NCBI RefSeq assembly: GCF_028736155.1 | Contig: NZ_CP117879.1 | Span: 2,046,001-2,110,000 of the forward strand | Source of the DNA: Flavobacterium sp. KACC 22763 | Lineage (GTDB): Bacteria; Bacteroidota; Bacteroidia; Flavobacteriales; Flavobacteriaceae | Direction: 5' to 3' | DNA: 64,000 nt | In this document: one piece after another, positions 1 to 8,575 of the stretch | Layout of the letters: every line of letters starts with the position of its first letter | Numbering within the stretch: the first letter of the stretch is position 1 | Position numbers and translations under genes: made by a program | Notes under the pieces: model-generated | What the model saw: only the letters and a program-made list of their open reading frames with translations | Databases searched by the model: none | What the model was told of the DNA's origin: nothing

Positions 1-172
1 GTTTCTCTTTGTCCGTTTCAAAGCTATTGATGTGGAACTCTTCGTCCTGATCCAGGATATGTATGATCTCGGTGTACCCTTTTGAAATCAGGCTGCCTTT
101 TAGCTTCAGGATCGTATGCTGCTGATGTGCATCCAAATCTTTTCTTACCTTTAATTGTATAGCTTTTTCCAT
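1..172 (-). CDS. Hypothetical protein, N-terminal part (runs off the window)
   Basis: An open frame on the minus strand starts with ATG at 172 and stays open to the window edge, giving 57 residues beginning MEKAIQLKVRKDL and ending FETDKEK. It is rich in charged residues and has no signal peptide or membrane segment. I do not recognise the family. It lies upstream of, and in the same direction as nothing else in the window; the next gene to its right is the integrase on the same strand, whose terminator at 341-368 separates them. It is probably cargo or backbone of the same integrative element. Confidence 0.55.
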   Translation of the reverse strand, partial: MEKAIQLKVRKDLDAHQQHTILKLKGSLISKGYTEIIHILDQDEEFHINSFETDKEK

Positions 173-340
173 TGTAAAAGATCTGTTAGATTTGTTTTTA
201 GTATATTTCTTAAATCAAATATAATTATTTAGATCAGATACACATTTCTCCCCTATGTTAAAATCAGGTATTTTACTTATAATTAACATAGTGCTGACTG
301 CTTCTTAAGTGGCCATTCCATCCACTAATGCATAAGAAAA

Positions 341-368
341 ACAAGCCTTAGTAATCAATAAGGCTTGT
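341..368 (-). terminator. Hairpin terminator of the integrase gene
   Basis: A perfect 10-bp stem (ACAAGCCTTA / TAAGGCTTGT) with an 8-nt loop lies 15 bp past the integrase stop. It is followed on the minus strand by a T-rich run, as expected of an intrinsic terminator. Confidence 0.75.
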
Positions 369-382
369 TTTATTTCTAAATA

Positions 383-1525
383 TTATCCTAATGATATTCT
401 ATTTGCCGCATCCCTTTTTTTCTGGTCGATCACTTTTGCATAAATCTGCGTGGTTTTAACGCTCCTGTGCCCTAACATTTTTGAAATGGTAAAAATATCG
501 GTTCCCGCAGTCAGCTGGAGCGTAGCATAGGTATGCCTAAAGCTATGAAAGGTAATATGCTTATTAATTCCAGACAATGCTACCCATACTGGAAGCACCC
601 GGTCTACATCCCATTTATTTAATCCTTTAAACACCAGTTCCTTTTCCCCTTTTCTTTTTCCAAGCAGTGAAAAAGCTTCATCGGAAATCGGCATTGTTTC
701 TGCCCCTTGAGTTTTTTTCTGGCGGAATATGATATAGTAGCCATCATTCTCAATGTAATGGATCTCAGACCAGAGCAGCTTCGCAATATCTACATAACGT
801 ATTCCTGTCAATACCGAAAACATCGAAATTTTACGCACTAAGGAATTTGGACAGGGGGTCGAAAAAAGTTTTCGGGTCTCTTCAATAGTCATAAAATTGC
901 GCTGGGATTCCATTTCTTTTATAGATCCAATTTTTGAGTTAATGTCTGTTCTTAATTTATCTTCTTTATACGCCCCTTTTAGAGTTGTTTTTATTTTATT
1001 GTAATAGGAAAGCGCCGTATTGCGAGAAATCTGCTTATTATTCTTTCTCATGCTCCTCGCTTTGAGAAGATAATCCCTGAAGTCCTCAATAACTGTAACC
1101 GTAACATCCTTAAACAGCAGATCATTTCCATTTAAAAATGCTTCAAAGTGCGCTATGGCGCAGTTCCATATCGATAGATTATTTCCTGTTTTTTTCTCTC
1201 CGAGCTTTTTATAATATTGGAGAAATGATTCATTTCCTCGAGCCTGAATCTGCAGCTGCTCTTTTTCAAATGGAGAATAGATTTCCGATTTGTTGATTTC
1301 ATTCTGTCTTCTTGCTCGTATTAATTCCGCCGTATGCAGATTTTCAGAATTGGACAGCTTCTGATACTGATCTGCCGGTTTCTGATAGATATACAGTTTC
1401 AAAAACTCGCGTCTCGTATAGTCATTTGCTCTTGAATCCCACACGGGAGGATAGAAATCCAAATATAGAGACATTCTTCCTTGAGAAATAGCTTTCTTTC
1501 TAAGTGTAACAATACTCTTACTCAT
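383..1525 (-). CDS. Tyrosine recombinase / phage-type integrase
   Basis: A 380-residue site-specific recombinase of the Bacteroidota integrative-element type. The N-terminal part (about 1-95) looks like the arm-binding domain, about 100-200 like the SAM-like core-binding domain, and the rest is catalytic. The catalytic residues are visible: Arg in TGIRYVDI (about 243), HSFRH (His327, Arg330), LGHRS (His353) and the nucleophile Tyr362 in TTQIYAK. The length is normal for complete integrases, so it looks intact. It overlaps the upstream HTH gene by 8 bp, so the two are probably co-transcribed. It would catalyse integration and excision of the element whose remainder lies to the left of the window. 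Confidence 0.93.
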   Translation of the reverse strand: MSKSIVTLRKKAISQGRMSLYLDFYPPVWDSRANDYTRREFLKLYIYQKPADQYQKLSNSENLHTAELIRARRQNEINKSEIYSPFEKEQLQIQARGNESFLQYYKKLGEKKTGNNLSIWNCAIAHFEAFLNGNDLLFKDVTVTVIEDFRDYLLKARSMRKNNKQISRNTALSYYNKIKTTLKGAYKEDKLRTDINSKIGSIKEMESQRNFMTIEETRKLFSTPCPNSLVRKISMFSVLTGIRYVDIAKLLWSEIHYIENDGYYIIFRQKKTQGAETMPISDEAFSLLGKRKGEKELVFKGLNKWDVDRVLPVWVALSGINKHITFHSFRHTYATLQLTAGTDIFTISKMLGHRSVKTTQIYAKVIDQKKRDAANRISLG

Positions 1526-2087
1526 GGCTCTGAATGTTAAATAATAATTCTATATCTCTTTTGGAAACATATACAAACCTGCCCACATTGTACTTTTCAA
1601 TCTTTGCTCTTAACAAAATGCCGTACAAAGCCGCAGGAGAAATATTCAGCTTCTTCTGTATTTCAGAAATTGTATAGCAGTGTTCAATTCCTGGAAATCT
1701 CTGAACAGTTTCTTCATTTTTTCTGCTTTCGTAAAGCCTTTCAAAAAATTTATCGATTTCTGGACGATTTATGAAAGTCTTGGCTCCAACTTTTCTAATG
1801 GCAATTTCATTCCTTGAAATTACCCTGTAAAGTGTTCTCCTGCTTATGCCCATAAGCAGACTTGCCTGGTCAATAGTGAAAATTTCAAGTTTTTCCAGCT
1901 TCTCGATGCCACCATTACGCATGGATTCCATTTTTTGCCCTCTGGCCTCTTTCCTTTTTTCGCTGTTTCTTTTTTTGTAATTCTTGCTTCCGCAGGCTAG
2001 TGAGCAAAATTTTGTTTTAATTGTCTTTGCTGTAAATTCACTATTACAGAACTGACAGATTTTGGCAATCCTAATGTTTGAACCCAT
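1518..2087 (-). CDS. Excisionase-like HTH protein with N-terminal zinc-finger motif
   Basis: A 189-residue protein. Residues about 11-33 carry a CxxC...CxxxC arrangement (CQFC ... CSLAC) resembling a small zinc-binding finger, followed by a lysine/arginine-rich linker. Two successive MerR/excisionase-type helix-turn-helix segments follow, around FTIDQASLLMGISRRTLYRV and TISEIQKKLNISPAALYGIL. HTH proteins placed directly upstream of a tyrosine integrase usually act as excisionase or recombination directionality factor. The 8-bp overlap with the integrase gene supports one transcript. No other function is visible; the duplicated HTH suggests binding to two neighbouring arm sites. Confidence 0.72.
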   Translation of the reverse strand: MGSNIRIAKICQFCNSEFTAKTIKTKFCSLACGSKNYKKRNSEKRKEARGQKMESMRNGGIEKLEKLEIFTIDQASLLMGISRRTLYRVISRNEIAIRKVGAKTFINRPEIDKFFERLYESRKNEETVQRFPGIEHCYTISEIQKKLNISPAALYGILLRAKIEKYNVGRFVYVSKRDIELLFNIQSHE

Positions 2088-2306
2088 AATTTTTAAATTT
2101 AAGTTTCCTACTGCACTTAAATGTCCTTAGAACTTCCACAATTACTTTCCAAACACTGGAATCTGTCTTGCCAAAATATAGGGGCACAAGACAAACGATA
2201 TGCTCTAAAATGATATTTTTGCTAATTTCTTTTCCAGAAATCCGATCTCTAGAAAACTCAGCAAAATGTACATTTGTGCCATCATTCATCCCGTTTTGTC
2301 ACAAAA

Positions 2307-2333
2307 TTTGTACCTCGAAATCCGAGGTACAAA
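2307..2333. repeat. 11-bp perfect inverted repeat between element and mnmE
   Basis: The arms TTTGTACCTCG and CGAGGTACAAA flank a 5-nt centre (AAATC). It lies in the 377-bp gene-free strip between the HTH gene and the mnmE stop. It has no T-tract, so it looks more like a protein-binding site (integrase arm or Xis site) than a terminator. This strip is where one end of the integrative element should be. Confidence 0.45.
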
Positions 2334-2347
2334 TAAGGTACAGATTT

Positions 2348-2450
2348 ACGCAAAGCAATACCAAATATTCAAAAATAAAATCGGATAAAAAAAGAGTCAA
2401 AATGTTAATTACCAACACCTTAACTCTTTTTGTTATTTTTTGCTTTGCGT
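2348..2450. terminator. Nested inverted repeats downstream of mnmE; probable bidirectional terminator
   Basis: The inner hairpin pairs AAAAAGAGT (2389-2397) with ACTCTTTTT (2423-2431) and has A- and T-tracts on both sides, so it can terminate in both directions. It is enclosed by a second perfect 11-bp inverted repeat, ACGCAAAGCAA (2348-2358) and TTGCTTTGCGT (2440-2450). The mnmE stop is 15 bp further on. Confidence 0.55.
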
Positions 2451-2464
2451 TTCTTTGTGCCCTT

Positions 2465-3865
2465 CTACTTGCCGATGCAGAAATTAGCAAAAATATTCCC
2501 CAACAATTCATCATTTGAAACCTGTCCAGTAATCAACCCAAATTGATATAAAGCTTCGCGAATATCTAGCGCCATAAGATCGCTTGAAAGACCCGATTCT
2601 AAACCGAATTTTACTTTCTGAATTTCGTCTAAAGCTTTCAATAAAGAATCATAATGTCTTGTATTGGTCACAATAGTTTCATTATTGCGAAGGGCTCCTG
2701 TATTCACAAAAGACAACAATTCATTCTTTAAATCTTCCACTCCTATTTTTTCTTTCGCAGAAATTAATAGCAGTTTTGCATTTAAGTTTTCTAACTGATT
2801 GGTAATATTAGCTACTTCATCAGCAGATAGAATGTCTTTTTTATTCACCACAATAAGCAGTGGTTTTAACGGATATTTATTCTTAATCTGTTCAATTTCA
2901 TTTACAAATTCTGAACTTGATGTTTGGAACTTTAATCCGTCAAATAAATAAATTACGACTTGAGCTTGATCGATTTTTTCGAATGTTTTCTTGATTCCAA
3001 TGCTTTCTACAACATCTTTCGTATCACGAATTCCAGCTGTATCAATAAATCTAAATCCGATTCCGCCAATTACTAATTCATCTTCAATAGTATCGCGCGT
3101 AGTTCCGGCAATGTCAGAAACAATGGCACGTTCTTCGTTTAATAAAGCATTCAATAATGTCGATTTTCCCACATTCGGCTCACCAACAATCGCAACCGGA
3201 ATTCCGTTTTTAATCACATTTCCAACAGCAAACGAATCAATCAAACGTTTTAAAACAAATTCAATTCTATTTAATAATTCATGAAATTGCGTTCTATCTG
3301 CAAACTCCACATCTTCTTCTGCAAAATCTAATTCCAATTCAATTAAAGAAGCAAAATTTAATAGTTCTTCTCGCAATTTTGCAATTTCATTACTGAATCC
3401 GCCGCGCATTTGCTGCATTGCAATTTGGTGAGAAGCTTCATTATCTGACGAAATCAAATCTGCCACCGCTTCTGCCTGCGATAAATCCAGTTTTCCGTTT
3501 AAGAAAGCTCTCAACGTAAATTCACCAGCATCGGCCATTCTACATCCATTTCGAAGCAATAACTGAATAATCTGCTGCTGAATATAAGTCGATCCGTGAC
3601 AAGAAATTTCAATCGTATCTTCTCCTGTATAAGAATTTGGGCCTTTAAAAACAGAAACCAACACTTCGTCTAGTGTTTTGCTTCCGTCTACAATATGTCC
3701 CAAGTGAAGAGTATGCGTTTTCTGCTTGGTCAAATCTTTGTTTTTAATAGATTTAAAAACCGAATTACCAATTGTAATAGCCTCTGCTCCAGAAATACGA
3801 ATTATGGCGATAGCTCCAGCTCCCGAAGGCGTAGCTAAAGCAACTATTGAATCTTGATTTATCAT
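2465..3865 (-). CDS. mnmE: tRNA modification GTPase MnmE (TrmE)
   Basis: 466 residues from MINQDSIVALATPSG. It is a cytoplasmic GTPase that works with MnmG to modify U34 of certain tRNAs. The N-terminal folate-binding domain is followed by a helical domain and an inserted G domain with P-loop GEPNVGKST, DIAGTTRD, DTAGIRDT and NKKD. The protein ends in the family's conserved FCIGK, whose Cys is catalytic. An upstream in-frame ATG at 3928 would add 21 atypical residues, but a -7 box sits between the two starts, so 3865 is preferred. The 3' end is a known integration site for islands such as SGI1 in Salmonella, and an integrase lies just downstream here. Confidence 0.95.
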   Translation of the reverse strand: MINQDSIVALATPSGAGAIAIIRISGAEAITIGNSVFKSIKNKDLTKQKTHTLHLGHIVDGSKTLDEVLVSVFKGPNSYTGEDTIEISCHGSTYIQQQIIQLLLRNGCRMADAGEFTLRAFLNGKLDLSQAEAVADLISSDNEASHQIAMQQMRGGFSNEIAKLREELLNFASLIELELDFAEEDVEFADRTQFHELLNRIEFVLKRLIDSFAVGNVIKNGIPVAIVGEPNVGKSTLLNALLNEERAIVSDIAGTTRDTIEDELVIGGIGFRFIDTAGIRDTKDVVESIGIKKTFEKIDQAQVVIYLFDGLKFQTSSSEFVNEIEQIKNKYPLKPLLIVVNKKDILSADEVANITNQLENLNAKLLLISAKEKIGVEDLKNELLSFVNTGALRNNETIVTNTRHYDSLLKALDEIQKVKFGLESGLSSDLMALDIREALYQFGLITGQVSNDELLGNIFANFCIGK

Positions 3866-3869
3866 GCTG

Positions 3870-3877
3870 CAAAGGTA
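3870..3877 (-). promoter_or_regulatory. mnmE -7 box (TACCTTTG), 4 nt from the start codon
   Basis: A perfect match to the Bacteroidota TAnnTTTG -7 element reads toward mnmE. Only four bases separate it from the ATG, so transcription would begin at or next to the start codon and the mRNA would be leaderless or nearly so. Confidence 0.6.
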
Positions 3878-3991
3878 TAAAAAAACGCTCAAATTCTTTT
3901 CTTTGGTAATGTTACTCCACTCGAACAAGAAATCTTCCGACTAATTAAGATTAATAAATCATTAAGTGTTAAAATACTGATAAATATCAGG

Positions 3992-4020
3992 TTGTTTTCT
4001 TTCTAGAATGAGTAAATTTG
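3992..4020 (+). promoter_or_regulatory. Promoter of the universal stress protein gene
   Basis: TAAATTTG at 4013-4020 matches TAnnTTTG, with TTG at 3992-3994 at about the right distance for the -33 element. It overlaps an upstream in-frame ATG (4008), which rules that ATG out as the usual start and gives a leader of roughly 20 nt before the ATG at 4047. Confidence 0.6.
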
Positions 4021-4046
4021 AGAGACAAACCTTAATCTTAAATACG

Positions 4047-4880
4047 ATGAAAAAGATATTATTTCCAACCGATTTCTCTGACGCTGCTACCAATGCATTT
4101 GTTCATGCTTTAGAATTTGCTAAAGTTGTAAACGCCGAATTGATCTTACTTCATACATTCGAGATTCCTGTTTACGACAGCCAATTCTTTCCAGAGAATT
4201 ATGCTTCTATATATAGTTCAATCGAGCTAGCAAAATTTGAAACGTTTAAAGATGAAATTCCGAAACTACGAACTATTGCTGCTGAACGTAATCTAGAAGA
4301 TATTGTGATCAAACACCGTTTAATGGATGGTGATCTTATCTATAATCTTAAAAACGCAGTCGAAGAAGATCAAGTCGATTTTGTTATTATGGGAACCAAC
4401 AGCGCTTCAGACTGGACAAAATTCTTCACGGGTTCTAATACCGAATCTGTGATTTCTGGAGTTGAAGTTCCTGTTTTATGCATTCCGATCGATGCTAAAT
4501 ACAAAAAGGTAAAAACAATTGGTTTTACGACACGCTACCGAGAAAAAGACAAAAAAGAACTAAAAAAAGTTCTGAAGATCGCAAAAAAAACAGATGCTAA
4601 AGTTAAAAGTTTATATGTAAGAACATCTAATTCTGATGTTTCAGAAGAAACCAGAAAAGAATTCGAAAAAGAATTTGCTGGAGAAAACGTTGAGTTTTTA
4701 GTTCTGCCAAGTGATGATGTAAAAGAAACCATCCTAGACTTTGTGTTATATAAAGACATTGATATTCTAACGACTATAACGCACAAACGCTCTTTCTTTG
4801 AAAGTCTTTTTGACTCTAGTTTTTCAAAAAAAATAGCCAAAGAAGTGACCATTCCGATTTTGGTTATGCACGAAGATTAA
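4047..4880 (+). CDS. Universal stress protein, two UspA domains
   Basis: 277 residues starting MKKILFPTDFSDAA. Two UspA-like alpha/beta domains are arranged in tandem, about residues 1-140 and 145-277. The first carries the nucleotide-binding pattern near VIMGTNSASDW...GSNTESVI. The second starts at VKTIGFTTRYREKDK and lacks a clear glycine motif. Such proteins bind ATP or respond to growth arrest; the exact role in Flavobacterium is not known. The start at 4047 is chosen because the promoter box covers the upstream ATG. It is transcribed divergently from mnmE and is probably monocistronic. Confidence 0.88.
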   Translation: MKKILFPTDFSDAATNAFVHALEFAKVVNAELILLHTFEIPVYDSQFFPENYASIYSSIELAKFETFKDEIPKLRTIAAERNLEDIVIKHRLMDGDLIYNLKNAVEEDQVDFVIMGTNSASDWTKFFTGSNTESVISGVEVPVLCIPIDAKYKKVKTIGFTTRYREKDKKELKKVLKIAKKTDAKVKSLYVRTSNSDVSEETRKEFEKEFAGENVEFLVLPSDDVKETILDFVLYKDIDILTTITHKRSFFESLFDSSFSKKIAKEVTIPILVMHED

Positions 4881-4889
4881 ACAACAATA

Positions 4890-4921
4890 TTGATGATTTT
4901 GTGACTTAAAAGCTATATTTG
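4890..4921 (+). promoter_or_regulatory. Promoter of the MutS-like gene
   Basis: TATATTTG at 4914-4921 matches TAnnTTTG, with TTG at 4890-4892 as a possible -33 element 21 bp away. It overlaps an in-frame TTG that could be misread as a start codon and places transcription initiation just before the ATG at 4943. Confidence 0.55.
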
Positions 4922-4942
4922 TATTTCAAGCAAAATAATAGA

Positions 4943-6715
4943 ATGAAAGCATATCCAGACAACGTCGCAAAATACTCAGAACTCTATAATAAAACCAACA
5001 AAAAATACAACAGCATAAGCCTTTTGAGGTTATTAAGTATTTTTCTTTTCTTGTTTTTTATGTTTTATTACATCAAGACAGATCAAATACTTTATGTTAT
5101 TCTAGCTGTTTTATCTTTTGCTGGTTTTATTTTTTTTATGAGAATACATTCGCGAGTATCATTTCAAAGATTGCTAGCAGAAACGCTTTTAAAAATTAAT
5201 AAAAATGAAATTGCTTTCTTAAAAAGAGAAAAAACACCTTTTGAAAACGGCACGGAGTTTATTGATTTTCATCATCCTTATGCCTACGATTTAGATATTT
5301 TTGGAGATCACTCTTTGTTTCAAAATCTAAACAGAACCGCTTCTTTTATTGGAAAAAAAACGCTTGCTGAGTTATTACTTCATACGCTGCCTGAAACAGA
5401 AATTTTAGAAAATCAGGAAGCTGTAAATGAATTAAAAAGCAAAATTGATTGGCGACAGGAATTTCAGGCTTTAGCAATCATAAGTCAAGATTCTAAACAA
5501 TCTTATGAAGCTATAAAACATTGGACTTCTTTTACAAATAATTCATTGCCTAAAGTTTTAGTTGCATTATCATTTATTCTTCCTCTAACATTTTTTGGGT
5601 TTCTGGCAGCTTATTTTGTTACATCAAAAACTATTATACTTTCTTATTTAACGTATATCTTCATTGCTAATTTAATTGTTTTGGGAAGAGCCGTAAAGAG
5701 AATTCAATCGGAAATAGCAAAAGCTGATAATGTCGCTAACATCATAAAGCAATACAGTTTATTGATTGAAAAAATTGAACGTGAGTCTTTCCAATCTAAA
5801 AAATTACGTCATTTACAAGAACAATTGAATTTCAAGAATGCGAAAGCAAGCCAACATTTAAAACAGCTTTCTGAGCTGTTTTCAAGAATGGATACGATAA
5901 ATAACTTTGTAACAGCTACTTTATTCAACGGAACATTCTTATTCAATCTGCATGTTTTAAAAGCATTATTAAAATGGAAAGAAGATTACGCTTCTGAAAT
6001 GAATCATTGGGTTTCTATTATTGGCGAAATTGAAGCTTTAAATAGTTTAGCTAATCTAGCCTACAATAATGAAGATTTTGTTTTTCCTGAAATCAATTCA
6101 GATTATAAAATCGAATTTAAAAATCTAAGCCATCCGTTACTCAATCCTACGACAAGAGTTGGAAATGACACACTATTTCACCCACAATCTTTTGTGATTT
6201 TGACTGGTTCAAACATGTCAGGAAAAAGTACTTTTTTGAGAAGTTTAGGCATTAATATGGTATTGAGTGGAATTGGATCAGTTATTTGTGCATCAGAAGC
6301 TAAAGTAAATCCATTGCCAGTGCTAGTTTCAATGCGATTATCCGATTCTTTATCTGATTCTGAATCGTACTTTTTTGCTGAAATTAAACGTTTAAAACAG
6401 ATTATGGATGAACTTGAAAATCAGCCTGCATTTGTTTTATTAGATGAGATTTTAAGAGGCACAAACTCTGATGATAAAAGAAATGGAACAATCGAAGTAG
6501 TGAAAAAGATAATTTCTAAAAAAGCCATTGGCGCAATTGCTACTCATGACATAGAAGTTTGTTTGACTACAAATGAATATCCAGAAATTTTGACCAATCA
6601 ATGTTTTGAAGTTGAGATTCAGAACAACGATTTGCATTTTGATTATAAACTCCGAAACGGAATCTGCAAAAATAAAAGCGCAACATTTTTGATGCAGAAA
6701 ATGGGGGTTATTTAA
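4943..6715 (+). CDS. Membrane-anchored MutS-family ATPase
   Basis: 590 residues from MKAYPDNVAKYSEL. The C-terminal third is a MutS domain V ATPase: Walker A TGSNMSGKST at about 421-430, Walker B FVLLDEI near 505, and THD in the ATHDIE region. The N-terminal part has two hydrophobic helix pairs (about 25-65 and 205-250), so it is membrane-bound. The mismatch-recognition and connector domains of MutS are absent. Proteins of this shape are common in Bacteroidota and are annotated only as MutS-related; a role in mismatch repair is not supported by the sequence. It converges on the antiporter gene, with a shared hairpin covering both stops. Confidence 0.82.
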   Translation: MKAYPDNVAKYSELYNKTNKKYNSISLLRLLSIFLFLFFMFYYIKTDQILYVILAVLSFAGFIFFMRIHSRVSFQRLLAETLLKINKNEIAFLKREKTPFENGTEFIDFHHPYAYDLDIFGDHSLFQNLNRTASFIGKKTLAELLLHTLPETEILENQEAVNELKSKIDWRQEFQALAIISQDSKQSYEAIKHWTSFTNNSLPKVLVALSFILPLTFFGFLAAYFVTSKTIILSYLTYIFIANLIVLGRAVKRIQSEIAKADNVANIIKQYSLLIEKIERESFQSKKLRHLQEQLNFKNAKASQHLKQLSELFSRMDTINNFVTATLFNGTFLFNLHVLKALLKWKEDYASEMNHWVSIIGEIEALNSLANLAYNNEDFVFPEINSDYKIEFKNLSHPLLNPTTRVGNDTLFHPQSFVILTGSNMSGKSTFLRSLGINMVLSGIGSVICASEAKVNPLPVLVSMRLSDSLSDSESYFFAEIKRLKQIMDELENQPAFVLLDEILRGTNSDDKRNGTIEVVKKIISKKAIGAIATHDIEVCLTTNEYPEILTNQCFEVEIQNNDLHFDYKLRNGICKNKSATFLMQKMGVI

Positions 6716-6800
6716 TGGTGAATTGTAAATGGTGAATTATTAATTATTTTCTATACGCAAAGAAGACATTCACAATTCACCATTTACAATTCACCATTAA
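6712..6800. terminator. 27-bp perfect inverted repeat shared by two convergent genes, built of heptamers
   Basis: The arms at 6712-6738 and 6774-6800 are perfect complements around a 35-nt loop. Each arm contains the stop codon of the gene entering it. The left arm reads as 7-bp units: ATGGTGA, ATTGTAA, ATGGTGA, ATTATTA. It can serve as a bidirectional terminator. The strict 7-bp register recurs in other gaps of this window. Confidence 0.75.
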
Positions 6801-8401
6801 TTTTCCTCGTACATTTCCATCCACAAACGGGTTTCTTCCAAATCGAGTTCTTTTTCTATTTTGCGAAAGATTTCTTCGTTGACAGAACCAAACTTATGCA
6901 TCGATTCTAATTTTGCGCGTTCTACATTCAATAAATCGATTTGGATTTTAGTGAAATCATTAAAAATTTCACCGCCAAGAAGTTTTCCATTTCCGAAGAA
7001 ATTAGCTGGAAGTTCTGTCTTTTGAAGGCGATTGAATTTTACTTCGTATTTGCTTTTAATATTATGAAGCAATTCGTCATTCAGTAAGGAGAAATTATCT
7101 TCTATATGAGCAATAGTTTCTGAAACTATTACATTTCGAATATTGTATTCTTCTGCAAGTATCGAATAACGTTCAATTTTCAGCTTTTTAATTAACCATG
7201 GAAGCGTAAGACCTTGTATAACCAAAGTTGAAAGTATAACACAGAAAACTAAGTATATAATTAAATTTCGAAGTGGAAATTCTTCTGTTTTATTCAACAT
7301 CAACGGAAGCGCCAACGCTGCCGCCATAGAAACCACGCCACGCATTCCCGACCATCCAAAAATGATCATATTTCGATAATCAAAAGCTTCTTTTTCACGA
7401 ATCCTTTTACTGATTACTCTCGGCAGAAGTGTTGCTGGAATCACCCATAAAAAACGAACTAAAATAACCACAACACTGATTACAGCTCCCCAAATAAATA
7501 ACGAATTCCCAGAGTAATTGCTAATTCCTGCAATAATTTGTCTTAACTGAAGTCCGATTAAAATAAAGATCAAACCATTCAGAATATTATTTAAAACATC
7601 CCAAATCGTATTCGTCATAATTCGGCTTTCATGAGAAAAAATTGTTCCCGATCTTGCAGCCAGAAAAAGACCTGTCGTTACCACAGCCAAAACTCCCGAA
7701 CCTTCAAAATGTTCTGCAAGCAAATAAGATGCAAATGGCGTCAATAACGTAAGCGTCACCTCGATAATATCATCGCAAACAAATCTTTTATGAATATAAT
7801 ACATTATACCTCCGATAGCTAAACCAATTGCGATACCAAGAGCCGACATAAGCACAAAATTTAACCCTGCTTGCCACAAAACAAAATTTCCTGCTGTAAT
7901 TGCCGTAAGCGCATATTTATATGCCACAAGACCACTAGCATCGTTCACCAAACTTTCTCCTTCTAGAATAGCAATCAATCTTGGGTTTAATCCTAACCCT
8001 TTTGTAATAGCAGTTGCCGAAACCGCATCTGGTGGCGAAACAATGGCACCAAGTAAAAAAGCTAACGGCCAAGACATATCATCAATAAGCCAATGAGCGA
8101 AAACAGCAACTAATCCTGTAGTAAAAAAGACCAAACCTACAGCAGCAAAAGTTATTGGACGAATGGACTGCTTAAAATCGGACCAGCTGGTATGCCATGC
8201 TGCATGATACAAAAGAGGCGGAAGAAATATAACAAACACTATTTCTGGACTCAAAGCGATTACCGGAAGCCCAGGTACAGCACTAATTACCACACCGCAT
8301 AAAACCAAAACAATCGGTATCGGGAAATTATATCTTTTGCTAACAAGACTAAGAAAAGCCACACCGAAAAGCAGCATAATGATTACGGTAATATTCTCCA
8401 T
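6797..8401 (-). CDS. Na+/H+ antiporter, CPA1 family (NhaP-type)
   Basis: 534 residues: about 12 membrane helices in the first 400, then a hydrophilic C-terminal cytoplasmic tail. Family signatures include FLPPLLYHAAWHTSW, the ion-binding region IVSPPDAVSATAI, and EGESLVNDASGLVAYK with the conserved Asn-Asp pair. It exchanges sodium (or potassium) for protons across the inner membrane for pH and salt homeostasis; ion preference cannot be read from sequence. The gene stands alone: the next gene upstream (ribB) is divergent. Confidence 0.9.
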   Translation of the reverse strand: MENITVIIMLLFGVAFLSLVSKRYNFPIPIVLVLCGVVISAVPGLPVIALSPEIVFVIFLPPLLYHAAWHTSWSDFKQSIRPITFAAVGLVFFTTGLVAVFAHWLIDDMSWPLAFLLGAIVSPPDAVSATAITKGLGLNPRLIAILEGESLVNDASGLVAYKYALTAITAGNFVLWQAGLNFVLMSALGIAIGLAIGGIMYYIHKRFVCDDIIEVTLTLLTPFASYLLAEHFEGSGVLAVVTTGLFLAARSGTIFSHESRIMTNTIWDVLNNILNGLIFILIGLQLRQIIAGISNYSGNSLFIWGAVISVVVILVRFLWVIPATLLPRVISKRIREKEAFDYRNMIIFGWSGMRGVVSMAAALALPLMLNKTEEFPLRNLIIYLVFCVILSTLVIQGLTLPWLIKKLKIERYSILAEEYNIRNVIVSETIAHIEDNFSLLNDELLHNIKSKYEVKFNRLQKTELPANFFGNGKLLGGEIFNDFTKIQIDLLNVERAKLESMHKFGSVNEEIFRKIEKELDLEETRLWMEMYEEN

Positions 8402-8541
8402 TATTGGTGGTATTTATTGATTTTGGGTTATGGAATTTGGGTACTAAATTAAGATTTTATGACAACTTAATTAAATTAGCATTAAAAAAATAGAACATCA
8501 ATTTATTGACTTATATCAAACTTTTTGGTTTTAAACCGTTT

Positions 8542-8549
8542 TAGATTTG
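8542..8549 (+). promoter_or_regulatory. ribB -7 box (TAGATTTG)
   Basis: A TAnnTTTG match 26 bp before the ribB ATG. The region between the antiporter and ribB (8402-8575) shows no FMN riboswitch; nothing resembling the conserved RFN core is present. Confidence 0.5.
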
Positions 8550-8575
8550 CTTCTTATTATTTCTAAAAAGTTTTT

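Noticed and set aside
2071..2518. Three short open frames on both strands between the HTH gene and mnmE
   Set aside because: They overlap each other, lie across inverted repeats, lack promoters or start signals, and have no recognisable protein pattern.
8402..8575. Possible FMN riboswitch before ribB
   Set aside because: No RFN core or matching pairing was seen; only a -7 box is present.
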